Part shown: positions 16,208 to 25,004 of the stretch, in pieces | Numbering within the stretch: position 1 is the first letter of the stretch | How the letters are laid out: each line of letters starts with the position of its first letter | Assembly: GCA_001542995.1 (NCBI GenBank) | Contig: LFLA01000015.1 | Span: 1 to 36,539 of the forward strand | From: Nitrospina sp. LS_NOB | GTDB lineage: Bacteria; Nitrospinota; Nitrospinia; Nitrospinales; VA-1 | Reading direction: 5' to 3' | Length of the DNA: 36,539 nucleotides | Translations under genes and position numbers: made by a program | Notes under the pieces: generated by a model | Told to the model about the DNA's origin: nothing | What the model saw: the letters and a program-made list of their open reading frames with translations, nothing else | The model's database searches: none

Positions 16208-16298
16208 CAAATCACCCTCACCTCAATCCTCTCCTTTCAAGGGAGAGGAAGCAAAAAATTTCTTCTCCCCTGGAGGGAGAAGGTTAGGATGAGGGGGG
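16208..16298. repeat. Palindromic REP/MITE-like repeat
   Basis: CCCTCACCTCAATCCTCTCC (16214-16233) is mirrored by GGAGAAGGTTAGGATGAGGGG (16275-16295), with a smaller hairpin TCTCC/GGAGA inside. This is the widespread CCCTCACCCTAACCCTCTCC type of intergenic palindrome. It lies between the ferredoxin and cysM-like genes. Confidence 0.65.
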
Positions 16299-16349
16299 CT
16301 CAATAAAATCAAGTCCACTTTTTATTTATTTGCTCATGCAATATATAGG

Positions 16350-17357
16350 TTAGTCGGGTTTGGGAAGTTTGCTGGAGTGGGTTTCGTAATTCTGCTTGAA
16401 TTGCCCAAAGTTAACGTAACATCTTTCACAACTGTCGGGGAACACGGTAACAATCACCCCTCTTTTAATCTGCGAGGCGAGCCTTAGGGCTCCCACCAAG
16501 GCAGCGGCAGAAGAATGCCCGACCAGGATGCCTTCCTGTTTTTCCAGTACCTCAACCATGTCGTAAGCTTCGTCGGTCGGGATGCTGAGTTTCCCATCCA
16601 GTTCTTCTTCTTTATAAATTCCGGGTACGATGGAAGTCTCCATATGTTTGAGGCCTTCCAGTCCGTGCAGGGACTCTGCCGGTTCCACTGCGTAGCATTT
16701 GATATCAGGATTCAGTTGGCGCAGGCCCCGGCTGGTTCCCATAATGGTACCTCCGGTTCCGATACCCGCCAGAAAATGGGTGACTCGGTGATTGGTCTGA
16801 TTCCAAATTTCCTGTGCTGTGGTTTCCTGATGCGCTTGCCAGTTGGAGTCGTTGTTGTACTGGTCTGGCATGAAGTAAATATCCGGATTTTCGTCATAGA
16901 TTTTCTTGGCCATGATGATCGCGCCATCGGAGCCTTCGAAGGGACTGGAGGTCACAATTTCAGCGCCGTAAAAATCGGCCATGAGTCCTTTGCGTTCTTT
17001 GCTGACATTTGCTGGCATGACCAGTTTGACTTTATAGCCTTTTACCTTGCCGATCAGCGCATAGGAGATGCCGGTGTTGCCGGATGTGGAATCGAGGATG
17101 ATTTTGTCTTTGGTGAGCTTGCCGGATTTTTCACCATCTTCGATCATTCTCAGGGCAGGGCGGGATTTTACTGAACCGCCGGCGTTTTTCCACTCGGCCT
17201 TGGCGTAAATATCCACATCCTTGAACTCTTTTCCCAAGTTATGAATACGGATCAGAGGAGTGTTGCCGATCGCCTTTAACACCGATTGATCGGTGATGAC
17301 AGGGCAAGTCGGTGCCTGAACCTCAAAGGGAATGGGGAATTTCATCGATTTTGACAT
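16350..17357 (-). CDS. cysM: CysM-type cysteine synthase (probable carrier-dependent)
   Basis: About 335 residues from the ATG at 17357 (a TTG upstream would add 13). PLP-dependent beta-replacement enzyme: the PLP lysine is in NAGGSVKSRPA (K64), the phosphate/substrate loop is TSGNTG (91-96), the glycine loop is GIGTGGTIMG, and the C-terminal region has FPDSCERCYVNFG. The motif KSRPA (rather than KDR) is typical of the CysM branch. In mycobacteria CysM uses O-phosphoserine and a thiocarboxylated CysO. The nearby CysO-like and MoeB-like genes make that chemistry likely here, by inference. It is last in a five-gene minus-strand cluster, 69 bases after the activator gene. Confidence 0.85.
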   Translation of the reverse strand: MSKSMKFPIPFEVQAPTCPVITDQSVLKAIGNTPLIRIHNLGKEFKDVDIYAKAEWKNAGGSVKSRPALRMIEDGEKSGKLTKDKIILDSTSGNTGISYALIGKVKGYKVKLVMPANVSKERKGLMADFYGAEIVTSSPFEGSDGAIIMAKKIYDENPDIYFMPDQYNNDSNWQAHQETTAQEIWNQTNHRVTHFLAGIGTGGTIMGTSRGLRQLNPDIKCYAVEPAESLHGLEGLKHMETSIVPGIYKEEELDGKLSIPTDEAYDMVEVLEKQEGILVGHSSAAALVGALRLASQIKRGVIVTVFPDSCERCYVNFGQFKQNYETHSSKLPKPD

Positions 17358-17426
17358 TTCAAATATTAGATATCTTTTAAACCGGTTACGGTGCAAAAAA
17401 TTACCGGTATTTTTTAAATTTCTTTA

Positions 17427-18233
17427 TCAGCGCGACAAACCACAAAATTCTTCATAGTCAATCAATTCGGTGATCGTGGGTTGGTCACTACAAATAGGGC
17501 ACTTCGGATCTTTCTTTAATTTCAGTTTCCTGAATTCTGTTTTCAGTGCGTCATAAATAAGCAGAGAACCGATCAGGGTTTCTCCCTTTCCTAGAATCAG
17601 TTTCAGGGTCTCGACCACTTGCAGGTTTCCGATCACTCCTGCCAGCACACCCAAAACGCCGCCTTCCTGACAATTGGGAACCAGACCCGGTGGGGGTGGT
17701 TCCGGATAGAGGCAACGGTAGCAGGGGCCTTCGTCAGACTTGAAAACGGTTACCTGTCCTTCAAAACGGAATATACTGCCATGGATATTGGTTTTCCCAG
17801 TCATCACACATGCATCATTGATGAGATAACGCGTGGCAAAATTGTCGGTGCCATCAAGAATATAATCATAGCCATCGAACAGGCGCATGATGTTTTCCGA
17901 ATTCAGTCTCTCATTAAAAACCGTGACATTGACATCCGGGTTGAGTGCTGAAATAGTTTTTTTTGCAGACTCGGTTTTGAGCATGCCGATACGCTCGGTA
18001 TTATGGATGATCTGCCTCTGCAGATTACTGAGGTCGACGGTATCAAAGTCGATGATTCCCATGTTGCCGATACCAGCGGCGGCAAGATAAAACGCGGCAG
18101 GAGAGCCCAGCCCACCTGCACCCACCAAAAGAACTTTTGATTCTAAAAGGAGGCTTTGTCCCTCACCTCCTACTTCCGGGAGGATGATGTGGCGACTGTA
18201 GCGTTCTATTTGCTCATCGGTAAAATCAATCAT
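17427..18233 (-). CDS. moeB: E1-like sulfur-carrier adenylyltransferase (MoeB/MoeZ/ThiF family)
   Basis: 268 residues. It would adenylate the C-terminal Gly of a small ubiquitin-like carrier as the step before thiocarboxylation. Features: nucleotide-binding GAGGLGSP (38-45), the activating Asp in DGTDN (130), the conserved CQEGGVLG (Cys188), and two zinc pairs, C171/C174 and C245/C248. There is no C-terminal rhodanese domain, unlike MoeZ, so sulfur must come from another donor. Its ATG follows the TAG of the CysO-like gene with no gap, strong evidence that the two are partners. It could also serve molybdopterin or thiamine carriers, but none is nearby. Confidence 0.9.
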   Translation of the reverse strand: MIDFTDEQIERYSRHIILPEVGGEGQSLLLESKVLLVGAGGLGSPAAFYLAAAGIGNMGIIDFDTVDLSNLQRQIIHNTERIGMLKTESAKKTISALNPDVNVTVFNERLNSENIMRLFDGYDYILDGTDNFATRYLINDACVMTGKTNIHGSIFRFEGQVTVFKSDEGPCYRCLYPEPPPPGLVPNCQEGGVLGVLAGVIGNLQVVETLKLILGKGETLIGSLLIYDALKTEFRKLKLKKDPKCPICSDQPTITELIDYEEFCGLSR

Positions 18234-18515
18234 CTAGTGGGTTCCGCCTGCTATTGCCGGTATGATGGAGATTTCATCGCCATCTTTAACAGCGGTGCTT
18301 TCGCCCTCAAGAAACCGGATGTCTTCTTCGTTCAAATAGATATTAATGAAACGCCGGGGAGCGCCGCTTTCTTCGCAAATGCGCTCTTTAATTCCAGCAA
18401 ACTGGCTTTCCAGATTGTTGAGAATTTCGCTGATGGTGGCGCCTTCTGCCGTCACCTCGCTCTTGTTGTTGGTCAACTTCATTAACGGGGTGGGTACTCT
18501 TACTTTTACTGCCAT
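18234..18515 (-). CDS. cysO: CysO-like sulfur carrier with GG-TH tail
   Basis: 93-residue ubiquitin-like (MoaD/ThiS) protein. It resembles mycobacterial CysO in several places: FINIYLNEEDIRFLEGESTA, DGDEISIIPAIAGG, and an N-terminal VRVPTPL. Active carriers end in a free GG, but here two more residues follow (G90-G91-T92-H93), so the tail must be removed before adenylation. In other systems (CysO/Mec+, QbsE/QbsD, HcyS/HcyD) JAMM-type proteases do related C-terminal cleavages; none is coded in this window. AAAAGGAG lies six bases before the ATG. It sits between thrC and the activator gene in one tight operon. Confidence 0.9.
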   Translation of the reverse strand: MAVKVRVPTPLMKLTNNKSEVTAEGATISEILNNLESQFAGIKERICEESGAPRRFINIYLNEEDIRFLEGESTAVKDGDEISIIPAIAGGTH

Positions 18516-18527
18516 GCTTTGCTCCTT

Positions 18528-19766
18528 TTAAACTGTTAAACCGTTGGCAAAAATTTCTTCAAAACTATCTATTTTAGGTTCGATCACCGTAGGCGCTGGA
18601 AAACAACCTGCCAGAGCTTCCTGGGTTTTTAATCCGTTGCCGGTAATACAAATGACGGTTACTTCATCTGGTTTGATCCGACCTTGCTGGATCAGTTTTT
18701 GCGTGACGCCTACAGTAACGCCTCCCGCAGTTTCCGTGAATATGCCTTCGGTCTCGCCCAGCAGTCTCATAGCAGTGACCACTTCTTCGTCAGAGATGTC
18801 TTCTCCGTAGCCACCGCTGGTGTTTGCGGTTTTGATCCCGTAGTAACCATCTGCCGGATTTCCTATGGCGATGGACTTGGCAATGGTATTCGGCTTGACC
18901 GGTATGATGTTTTCAGTGCCATTTTTTATGGCTGTGGTGACGGGGGAACAGCCAGTGGCCTGGGCCGCAAAAATTTTGGTTTGTACCTTATCGACCAGCC
19001 CCAGCATTTCAAACTCGTGAAAAGCTTTCCATATTTTTGTGATCAGCGAACTGCCTGCCACGGGAACCACAACATTGTCTGGTGTTTTCCAGCCCAGTTG
19101 CTCGGCAATTTCATAACCGTAAGATTTAGATCCATCGCCATAATAAGGCCGGATGTTAATATTCACGAAGGCCCAGTCATGGTTGACTCCAATTTCACTG
19201 CAAAGCCGGTTCACGTCATCATAACTGCCCTTGACGGCAATCAACTGCGTTCCGTAAATCAAAGTCCCGAGAATTTTTCCCGCTTCCAATCCATCAGGAA
19301 TGAAGATGCAACTTTTCAGGCCGGCTTCTGCTGCATGGGCGGCCACCGAGTTTGCCAGATTACCCGTTGAGGCGCAGGAGATGGTGTCGAACCCAAACTC
19401 TATGGCCTTGGAAACGGCTACCGAAACGACCCGGTCCTTAAAAGAAAAAGTGGGATGATTGACGGAGTCGTTTTTCAGATAAAGATGTTTCAGTCCCAAT
19501 GCCTTGCCCAAGTTCTTCGCCCTGATTAAAGGGGTGAAACCGGTGTGATGACCTACTTTGGGGGGTTCATCCAGAGGCAAAAGGGCCTCATAGCGCCACA
19601 TGGAGGGCGGGCCGGACTCAATGGACTTTTTGGTCACGACCTTTTTGATGGCTTCGTAATCGTAATCGACTTCCAGAGGCCCAAAACAGAATTCACAAAC
19701 GTGAATCGGGTCTTTGGGATACTCTTTTTTGCATTCTTTACAGATTAATCCTTTAACATAACCCAT
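18528..19766 (-). CDS. thrC: Threonine synthase
   Basis: 412 residues; converts O-phosphohomoserine to threonine with PLP in the cytoplasm. The N-terminus is a zinc ribbon (C9, C12, C24, C27). The PLP lysine is K110 in TFSFKDRVV, preceded by the LKNDSVNHPT loop; CASTGNLANSV binds phosphate and GSSLITKIWKAF and ITGNGLKTQEA are family-typical. Only 12 bases separate its stop from the start of the CysO-like gene, so they are one transcript. Why threonine synthase travels with a thiocarboxylate carrier is unclear; the enzyme's substrate class (phosphorylated hydroxy amino acids) parallels O-phosphoserine used by CysM. Confidence 0.92.
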   Translation of the reverse strand: MGYVKGLICKECKKEYPKDPIHVCEFCFGPLEVDYDYEAIKKVVTKKSIESGPPSMWRYEALLPLDEPPKVGHHTGFTPLIRAKNLGKALGLKHLYLKNDSVNHPTFSFKDRVVSVAVSKAIEFGFDTISCASTGNLANSVAAHAAEAGLKSCIFIPDGLEAGKILGTLIYGTQLIAVKGSYDDVNRLCSEIGVNHDWAFVNINIRPYYGDGSKSYGYEIAEQLGWKTPDNVVVPVAGSSLITKIWKAFHEFEMLGLVDKVQTKIFAAQATGCSPVTTAIKNGTENIIPVKPNTIAKSIAIGNPADGYYGIKTANTSGGYGEDISDEEVVTAMRLLGETEGIFTETAGGVTVGVTQKLIQQGRIKPDEVTVICITGNGLKTQEALAGCFPAPTVIEPKIDSFEEIFANGLTV

Positions 19767-19813
19767 TCCAACATTCCCTTAGTTTTTTTCAGGAAAACAA
19801 AATCCTGTTTATT

Positions 19814-20740
19814 TTAGAAGTGCTGATTAAAACTGAGATAGCGTTCGCCAGTATCTGGCAAAATCACCACCACATTTTTGTCGGGGCCTAACTCTTTGGC
19901 CATTTCATTGGCGGCAAAACATGCGGCTCCGGAAGAAATGCCAGCGAGAAGACCTTCTTCTTTTCCAAGCCTCTTGGCAAATAGAAAGGCGTCTTCATCG
20001 GAAACGGGTAAAATACGATCCAGCAGATCAAAGTTCAGGACATTGGGTTTAAACCCAGCGCCAATTCCCTGGATTTTGTGGGGACCGGGTGGTTTTCCTG
20101 ATAACACTGCCGAGGTTGCCGGTTCGACACCTACCACTTTAACCTGCTCATAATGTTGTTTTAAGACTTCCCCAACTCCGGTGATGGTTCCCCCGGTTCC
20201 AATGCCGGCCACAAAACCGTCAACCGATTCACCATTCATGGCGGCAACGATTTCCGGCCCGGTTGTTTGCCGATGCACTTCCGGGTTGGCGGGGTTGTTG
20301 AACTGCTGGGGCATGAAATAACCCGGATTTTCAGCCAGCATTTCTTCTGCCCTTTGGATGGTGCCTTCCATCCCGAATTCGGCGCGGCTCAATTCAGTTT
20401 TTGCGCCAAAACTTTCCAGAATCATCCTTCGTTCGGAGCTCATGTTCTCAGACATGACCAGTATGACATTGTAGCCCTTGATGGCACCCACCAGAGCGAG
20501 GCCGATCCCTGTATTTCCACTTGTGGGTTCAATGATCGTGGAACCGGGTTTCAGCAGGCCCTTTTTTTCTGCATCTTCCACCATGGCCAGTGCGATACGA
20601 TCCTTGACACTGCCCCCTGGATTGAAGAATTCCAGCTTAGCGAAAATATTGGCGCCATTTGAAGGGATAACGTTGTTCAGTTTAACCAAAGGGGTGCCAC
20701 CGATCAACTCTAAACTATTCACAAATTTGGATTTAATCAT
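19814..20740 (-). CDS. cysK: Cysteine synthase A (O-acetylserine sulfhydrylase)
   Basis: 308 residues from the internal ATG at 20740, which gives the normal CysK N-terminus (MIKSKFVNSLELIGGTPLVK) and length; the open frame runs 35 codons further upstream without family support. PLP lysine K46 in NPGGSVKDRIA, TSGNTG (73-78), GIGTGGTITG and the C-terminal ILPDTGERYLS are all standard. It makes cysteine from O-acetylserine and sulfide. Having it beside a CysM/CysO-type route suggests two entry points for sulfur. It heads the minus-strand cluster, 47 bases before thrC. Confidence 0.92.
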   Translation of the reverse strand: MIKSKFVNSLELIGGTPLVKLNNVIPSNGANIFAKLEFFNPGGSVKDRIALAMVEDAEKKGLLKPGSTIIEPTSGNTGIGLALVGAIKGYNVILVMSENMSSERRMILESFGAKTELSRAEFGMEGTIQRAEEMLAENPGYFMPQQFNNPANPEVHRQTTGPEIVAAMNGESVDGFVAGIGTGGTITGVGEVLKQHYEQVKVVGVEPATSAVLSGKPPGPHKIQGIGAGFKPNVLNFDLLDRILPVSDEDAFLFAKRLGKEEGLLAGISSGAACFAANEMAKELGPDKNVVVILPDTGERYLSFNQHF

Positions 20741-20908
20741 TTCAACCCTGGGAATCTGGCACTCTAATCCGCTTCCTTTGGAATGGCCCCTGCGCATGTC
20801 AGGAAACCAATGCGCACGAAAGGGAATTATAGAATAAAAGAACACCCACTATGCTTGAGATTAGCCCTGATTTCAAGCACTTTATGGGGTTTTTGCCTGG
20901 GTTGGAGG

Positions 20909-21208
20909 CTAGCTTCTTCTGGGGTCGAGGTTTTTCAGGTTGGTCAGACGTTTTTTGAATTTGCGGGTGACAAACTCAGAATCTTCAGAGTTGGAGATAA
21001 CGTGAGGGGTGATAAATATCATCAGTTCCGTCTTTTTAAAGGTGGTGGTCTCGGAACCAAACAGTTTTCCTATATAGGGGAGGTCTTTCAGTATAGGAAT
21101 GCCTGAAGTTGTGTCGGTGGTGGTCGTACGCATCAATCCATCCATGACCAGAACCTGGTTGTCTTTCAGCACCACTTCGGTATTCACCAGCCGGGTGTTG
21201 AAAGAGGG
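20909..21208 (-). pseudogene. gspD: GspD secretin C-terminal fragment
   Basis: About 99 codons matching the end of the T2SS outer-membrane secretin: NTEVVLKDNQVLVMDGLMR, SGIPILKDLPYIGKLF, KKTELMIFITPHVI. A full GspD is some 600-700 residues, so the N-domains and most of the beta-barrel are absent. The fragment is joined in frame to gspH at about 21209, giving no start codon of its own. It is either the product of a large deletion or of a false assembly join. The gene order (secretin after the pseudopilins) is itself unusual and may reflect the deletion. Confidence 0.88.
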
Positions 21209-21619
21209 CTGACCATTTGCAGCCAGAGTACACTCGCTGGAGTTGCCTCAAGGATAAAAAAGGATCATGAAGGCTCCCTCTGTCAGCGTTTCATCCCCCT
21301 TCTGGTAGTCCAGGATTCGGACCGTTTCATCAACCGGTTTTGATTGGGTGACCTCCTCTTGTTTTGGGATGGCCAACCAGTACTGGTTTTTATCAATATC
21401 AATGTTAAAGGTGAATAAGGTTTTTTTCGATATGGCTTCGCTACGGGCGAAGTGAAGCGCCGAAGCGATCTGGCGAACCTCGGATTGCAGCTTGATGCGG
21501 TCCAGTGTTGATACTACGAAGGGGAGAGTCAATCCAGCGATCAGGCTCATCAACAGTAAAACCAGAACCAGTTCCAGAAGTGTGAAGCCATTGGCTTCCC
21601 CTTTAATATTACTATTCAA
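21209..21619 (-). pseudogene. gspH: GspH pseudopilin, internal stop and fused to gspD
   Basis: The likely start is the TTG at 21619, overlapping the gspG stop as TTGAATAG. A prepilin signal follows (NG^FTLLELVLVLLLMSLIAG), cleaved by the prepilin peptidase, then ARSEAISKKTLFTF and LTEGAFMILFYP, typical of minor pseudopilin GspH. TGA at 21248-21250 falls where homologs usually have Arg (FYP-R-GNSS), and the frame resumes with GNSSECTLAANGQ before running into GspD sequence. CGA to TGA would be one C-to-T change. Even without the stop the domain lacks its last 15-20 residues. Confidence 0.82.
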
Positions 21620-22028
21620 AGTTCTTCCAGCTAACGATGTCCTTATCGTTTTCTTCACCTCCTTCAGTGTTGTCCGCACCATAAGAAATCAGGTCATAGC
21701 TTCGCTCTTCTCTGCCGGGCGATTGATAGACGTAGCCGTTTCCCCATGGATCTTTGGGAAGGTCTTTTTTCAAGTAAGGGCGTATGGCTTCAAGACCCTC
21801 ATCCGTAGTGGGGTATTTATGTTTTTCCAGGCGATAAAGATCCAGAGCCTGGCCAAGAAGTTCAATCTGGGCATGGGCATCCTGTTGTCGGGCTTTATCA
21901 ACACGCCCAAAGATCTTAGGCGCAACAGCTGCCGCCAATAAGCCGATGATAACCATTACCACCATGAGTTCAATAAGAGTAAATCCCGCCGTGTTAAGGT
22001 GTTTGATCGATTGTGTTTGGCCCTTCAT
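21612..22028 (-). CDS. gspG: Major T2SS pseudopilin GspG
   Basis: 138 residues, the normal length. Prepilin leader cleaved at G15/F16 (AGFTLIELMVVMVIIGLLAA), the helix with the conserved Glu five residues into the mature protein, then PTTDEGLEAI, PKDPWGNGYVYQSPG and YDLISYGADNTEGGEENDKDI, the calcium-binding region of GspG. It polymerises into the periplasmic pseudopilus. GAAGGA stands 7 bases before the ATG. It is the only apparently intact gene of the T2SS block. Confidence 0.95.
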   Translation of the reverse strand: MKGQTQSIKHLNTAGFTLIELMVVMVIIGLLAAAVAPKIFGRVDKARQQDAHAQIELLGQALDLYRLEKHKYPTTDEGLEAIRPYLKKDLPKDPWGNGYVYQSPGREERSYDLISYGADNTEGGEENDKDIVSWKNFE

Positions 22029-22054
22029 AGTTTTCCTTCTTAGCTTGAGGTTGG

Positions 22055-22767
22055 TTAAAATGCAATATCGTTAGCACCTATAATAGCGAGTAACATCGAA
22101 GCCACGATGAACCCGATGACCAATGCTATTAATAAGATCATAAGAGGTTCAATCAGGGAGATAAGTTGTTTGATCGCCTGCTCGACTTCCTTATCATAAG
22201 TATGGGAAACCCGGGCCAGCATAGTGTCCAGCGCGCCCGACGCTTCGCCTACGGTGATCATTTGCACTGCCATGGGAGGAAAAACTTCTGCATCCTGAAG
22301 CGGACCCGATAGACCTTTGCCTCTCTTCAATGCTTGTTTAATTTTTCCGACTGCATCCGAAATAACCCGGTTGATCAGGATGGACTGGACGATTCCCATG
22401 GCCTCCAAGACAGGCACTCCGCTTTTCAGCAGGGCGGACATGGTCAGGGTGAAACGCGATACCTCGATTTTACGAATCAAAGGGCCAAACAGAGGAAGTT
22501 TCAAAAGCAAACCTTCCCACCAAAGTTGTCCTTTGTCGGTTTTTGTGTAGAATTTAAAGGTTCCGACAGTCCCCAGTGTTGCCAAAATCAATATCGGCCA
22601 GTAGTCGGTGATCAGGGCGCTGAGCCCCAGCAGAATCTGGGTCGGAAGCGGCAGAGCCGCACCCATGTCTTCGAACAGTTTCGCAAACTGGGGAACGACA
22701 AAAGTGATAAGAACGATCACGACGACTCCACCTACAAGGAGAAGGACGACCGGATAAATCATGGCGG
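22055..22767 (-). pseudogene. gspF: GspF C-terminal half, fused behind gspE
   Basis: About 237 codons covering the distal half of the inner-membrane platform protein: [54 protein letters not shown] and the final [20 protein letters not shown]. The first 160 or so residues of GspF are missing. Upstream the frame continues directly into GspE sequence, joined at [10 protein letters not shown] (about 22768). Both parents have an Arg codon CGC at the join, which could be a microhomology for deletion. Confidence 0.88.
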
Positions 22768-23963
22768 AGCGGATCTCACCGACCATGATGACATCGGGAT
22801 CCTGACGAACAATGGAACGCAAACCATCGGCAAAGTTCAACCCAATTTGCGATTTGACATGGATCTGGTTGATGCCGCGCATCTGATATTCCACCGGATC
22901 CTCAATGGTGATGATTTTTTGTCAGGTGTGTTGATTCTGTTCAAGGCGGCGTAGAGGGTGTGGTTTTGCCACTACCGGTCGGGCCTGTAACCAGAAGTTT
23001 TCCATACGGCTTTTGGATCAACGCTTCGATCTGCTTGAGTTCTTTTTCGGGGAACCCCATCTGGCTCAGGTCGAGAACTATGTTGTCCCGGTCGAGAATT
23101 CTCATGACCACTCTCCCCCCATGCAATGTGGGCAGGGTGGAAACACGCATGTCGATATCCTTGCCTAGAATTTTAAGCTTGATGCGTCCATCCTGCGGCA
23201 ACCTTCGCTCCGAGATATCGAGCTTGGACATGATCTTGATACGGGTGGTGATGGCAGAACTCAAACGTTTGGGCGGTGGTTCGATCTCATGCAGGATGCC
23301 GTCAATACGATAGCGAAGAAGCAACTCATCCGCAAAGGGCTCCAGATGGATATCACTGGCGCGGGCTTCGATAGCCTCACTGATGATATGGTTCACCAGT
23401 TTGATGACCGGGGCCTCGGATGCCATGCCTCGAATATGTTCGGTGCTTTCATCAAGAGAGTCCAGCCCATGTAGGTCATCGTCCTGAATCTCGTTGACCA
23501 TGCGGTTCATGGCAGAACCGCCTTCCTCTCTGTAATAAGTTTCAATCGATTCCAGAATGTCCTGTTCACTGCTTAAAACAATACGAATGTTTTTCCCCAG
23601 AGAGACTTTTAAATCCTCAATGGTGTAAAGGTCGAACGGATCATAAACCGCGAGGATCAGGGTATCGCCTTTAATTTGCAACGGGAAAACGATCTTCTCT
23701 CGTAAAAAAGTTTCGGTAATGGCCATGCCTTGGACAGGCAAGCCGGATTTTGGGTATTTCTCTTTTTTGATATAAGGCAGGCGCAGTTCGGTACTCAGGG
23801 TTTCCAATAAAGTTTGCGTGTGGATATAACCATGGTCGGCCAGGGTTTTGCCGAGATAGTTCCCAGTATGCAAGTTGTTGGCCTTCACTTCACTCAGGGC
23901 CTTTTCGGTGATCTTCTGGTGCCGGAGAAGAATGCGTTCTACTGGATCGATTTTTTCCAACAT
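22768..23963 (-). pseudogene. gspE: GspE secretion ATPase, frameshifted and truncated
   Basis: The N-terminal 340 codons include the GspE N-domain, SDIHLEPFADELLLRYRIDG and Walker A GPTGSGKTT. The frame then shifts: restoring one base near 22959 and one in the T6 run at 22915-22920 recovers [30 protein letters not shown] and [13 protein letters not shown]. At that Arg (about 22768) GspE stops and GspF begins, so the last 170 or so residues, including the tetracysteine zinc site expected of GspE, are lost. GAAG lies close to the ATG, overlapping the gspC stop region. Confidence 0.88.
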
Positions 23964-23969
23964 AGCCGT

Positions 23970-24730
23970 TTATCTTCCTGAAATATGAACCCGGGGTGCC
24001 GCTGCCGGAGCAGATGTCGGTGCCGGACTGGGTGCGCCAGAGATCCGGAATACCGGCGCCGATGCAGCTTGCTTGCTTGCCGATTTCGCTTTAGGCCTGA
24101 TCGGTTTATTTTTGGTGGCGGCCGCCATGGTTTTTCTGGGATCGAATTTCTTGTTTTTCTGGAATAAGAAAGTCCCCTCGCGGTGAATCACTTTATCTGC
24201 TGGACGAGTGGATAACCGCAGTCGAATCTTCCGGCCTTTTTTATCATCCAGAATGACCCGTGTCTTTTCAATTTCCGTCAATTCAAAATCCCCAACAATT
24301 TGTCCCAGGGAATAGCCTTTTTTCTTCACAGCTTTTTTTATGACCTTACCCCCTTCGAGGGTGGAATATTTTCCTTCTAAAATAGCAATTTTTGTGCCGC
24401 CCAACATCAAAACCCCCTTCAAAACCAGGTTCGGGGGAGGCAGGGCCGGTTTAGAGGCTGCCGGACGCACCGGTGCTATCGGTGGAATGTATTGGTTGCG
24501 TTCCTTGCGGAACACATTGCCTTGCACCACTTGGGATACCGTTCCCGCATTGTAAGGCGGCTTGCTAACTTCTAATTTTTGCAGGTTTTTCGGCGATCCC
24601 ACCAGCAAGGAACCATCCACCCTGGATGGATAAGGGGGTGGGTCCAGATTTTGACCGACAAGGTAACAAGGAGAGCACTGGTGAGGACAAAAGCCAGATT
24701 GATCGCCGGGAAAATTTTATTCACAGGCAC
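23970..24730 (-). pseudogene. gspC: GspC-like T2SS protein with a 5' frameshift
   Basis: The open frame from 24620 (216 codons) contains a GspC-type HR domain (LKGVLMLGGTKIAILEGKYS...GYSLGQIVGDFELTEIEKTRVIL), then a basic and Pro/Ala-rich tail in place of a PDZ domain. A normal N-terminus lies upstream in another frame: GTG at 24730 with GAGGG six bases before, reading NKIFPAINLAFVLTSALLV, a membrane anchor. One extra base in the G5 run at 24634-24638 (C5 on the coding strand) would join them. HR normally links GspC to the secretin. The call is good; whether the shift is real is open. Confidence 0.75.
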
Positions 24731-24735
24731 ACATT

Positions 24736-24941
24736 TCCCTCATAATTTCTCTCCCTAACTTGAGGTTTGTCAAGTTATTACAAAATTTTGACGCATCGAG
24801 ACTGGCCTCATGCTCACTATAATAAATCTAAGTCCGGATCAGGCTGAAAATAACGTGAAACGATAAGCGCCCTCATTATTAATAGACTTGCCTATTATTA
24901 TTTTCGGATAATTAGGGAAAGACCTTTAAACATTTATGTTT
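24736..24941. other. Intergenic region upstream of gspC
   Basis: About 200 bases without a gene. It should carry the T2SS operon promoter on the minus strand. It is AT-rich (for example ATTATTAATAGACTTGCCTA). I cannot pick a convincing -35/-10 pair. Confidence 0.3.
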
Positions 24942-25004
24942 CCACTAGGCGTGGGGCCAGTATGCAATCACTTTCTTTGGCTAGCAAAGAGTTCTCTCGG
25001 CTTA
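24942..25004 (+). repeat. Dispersed 3'-UTR-type element, copy 2
   Basis: Core CCACTAGGCGTGGGGCC (24942-24958), which can fold as CCAC-TAGGC-GTGG, followed by ACTTT...AAAGAGT (second hairpin) and TCTCGGCTT. It matches copy 3 at 29438 over about 63 bases. This copy is not behind a stop codon; it leads into the foldable region downstream. Confidence 0.65.

Noticed and set aside
22055-22894. A novel two-domain secretion protein
   Set aside because: The first 42 codons are plainly GspE and the remainder GspF; with the frameshifts upstream it is better seen as a deletion product or misjoin than as a new protein.
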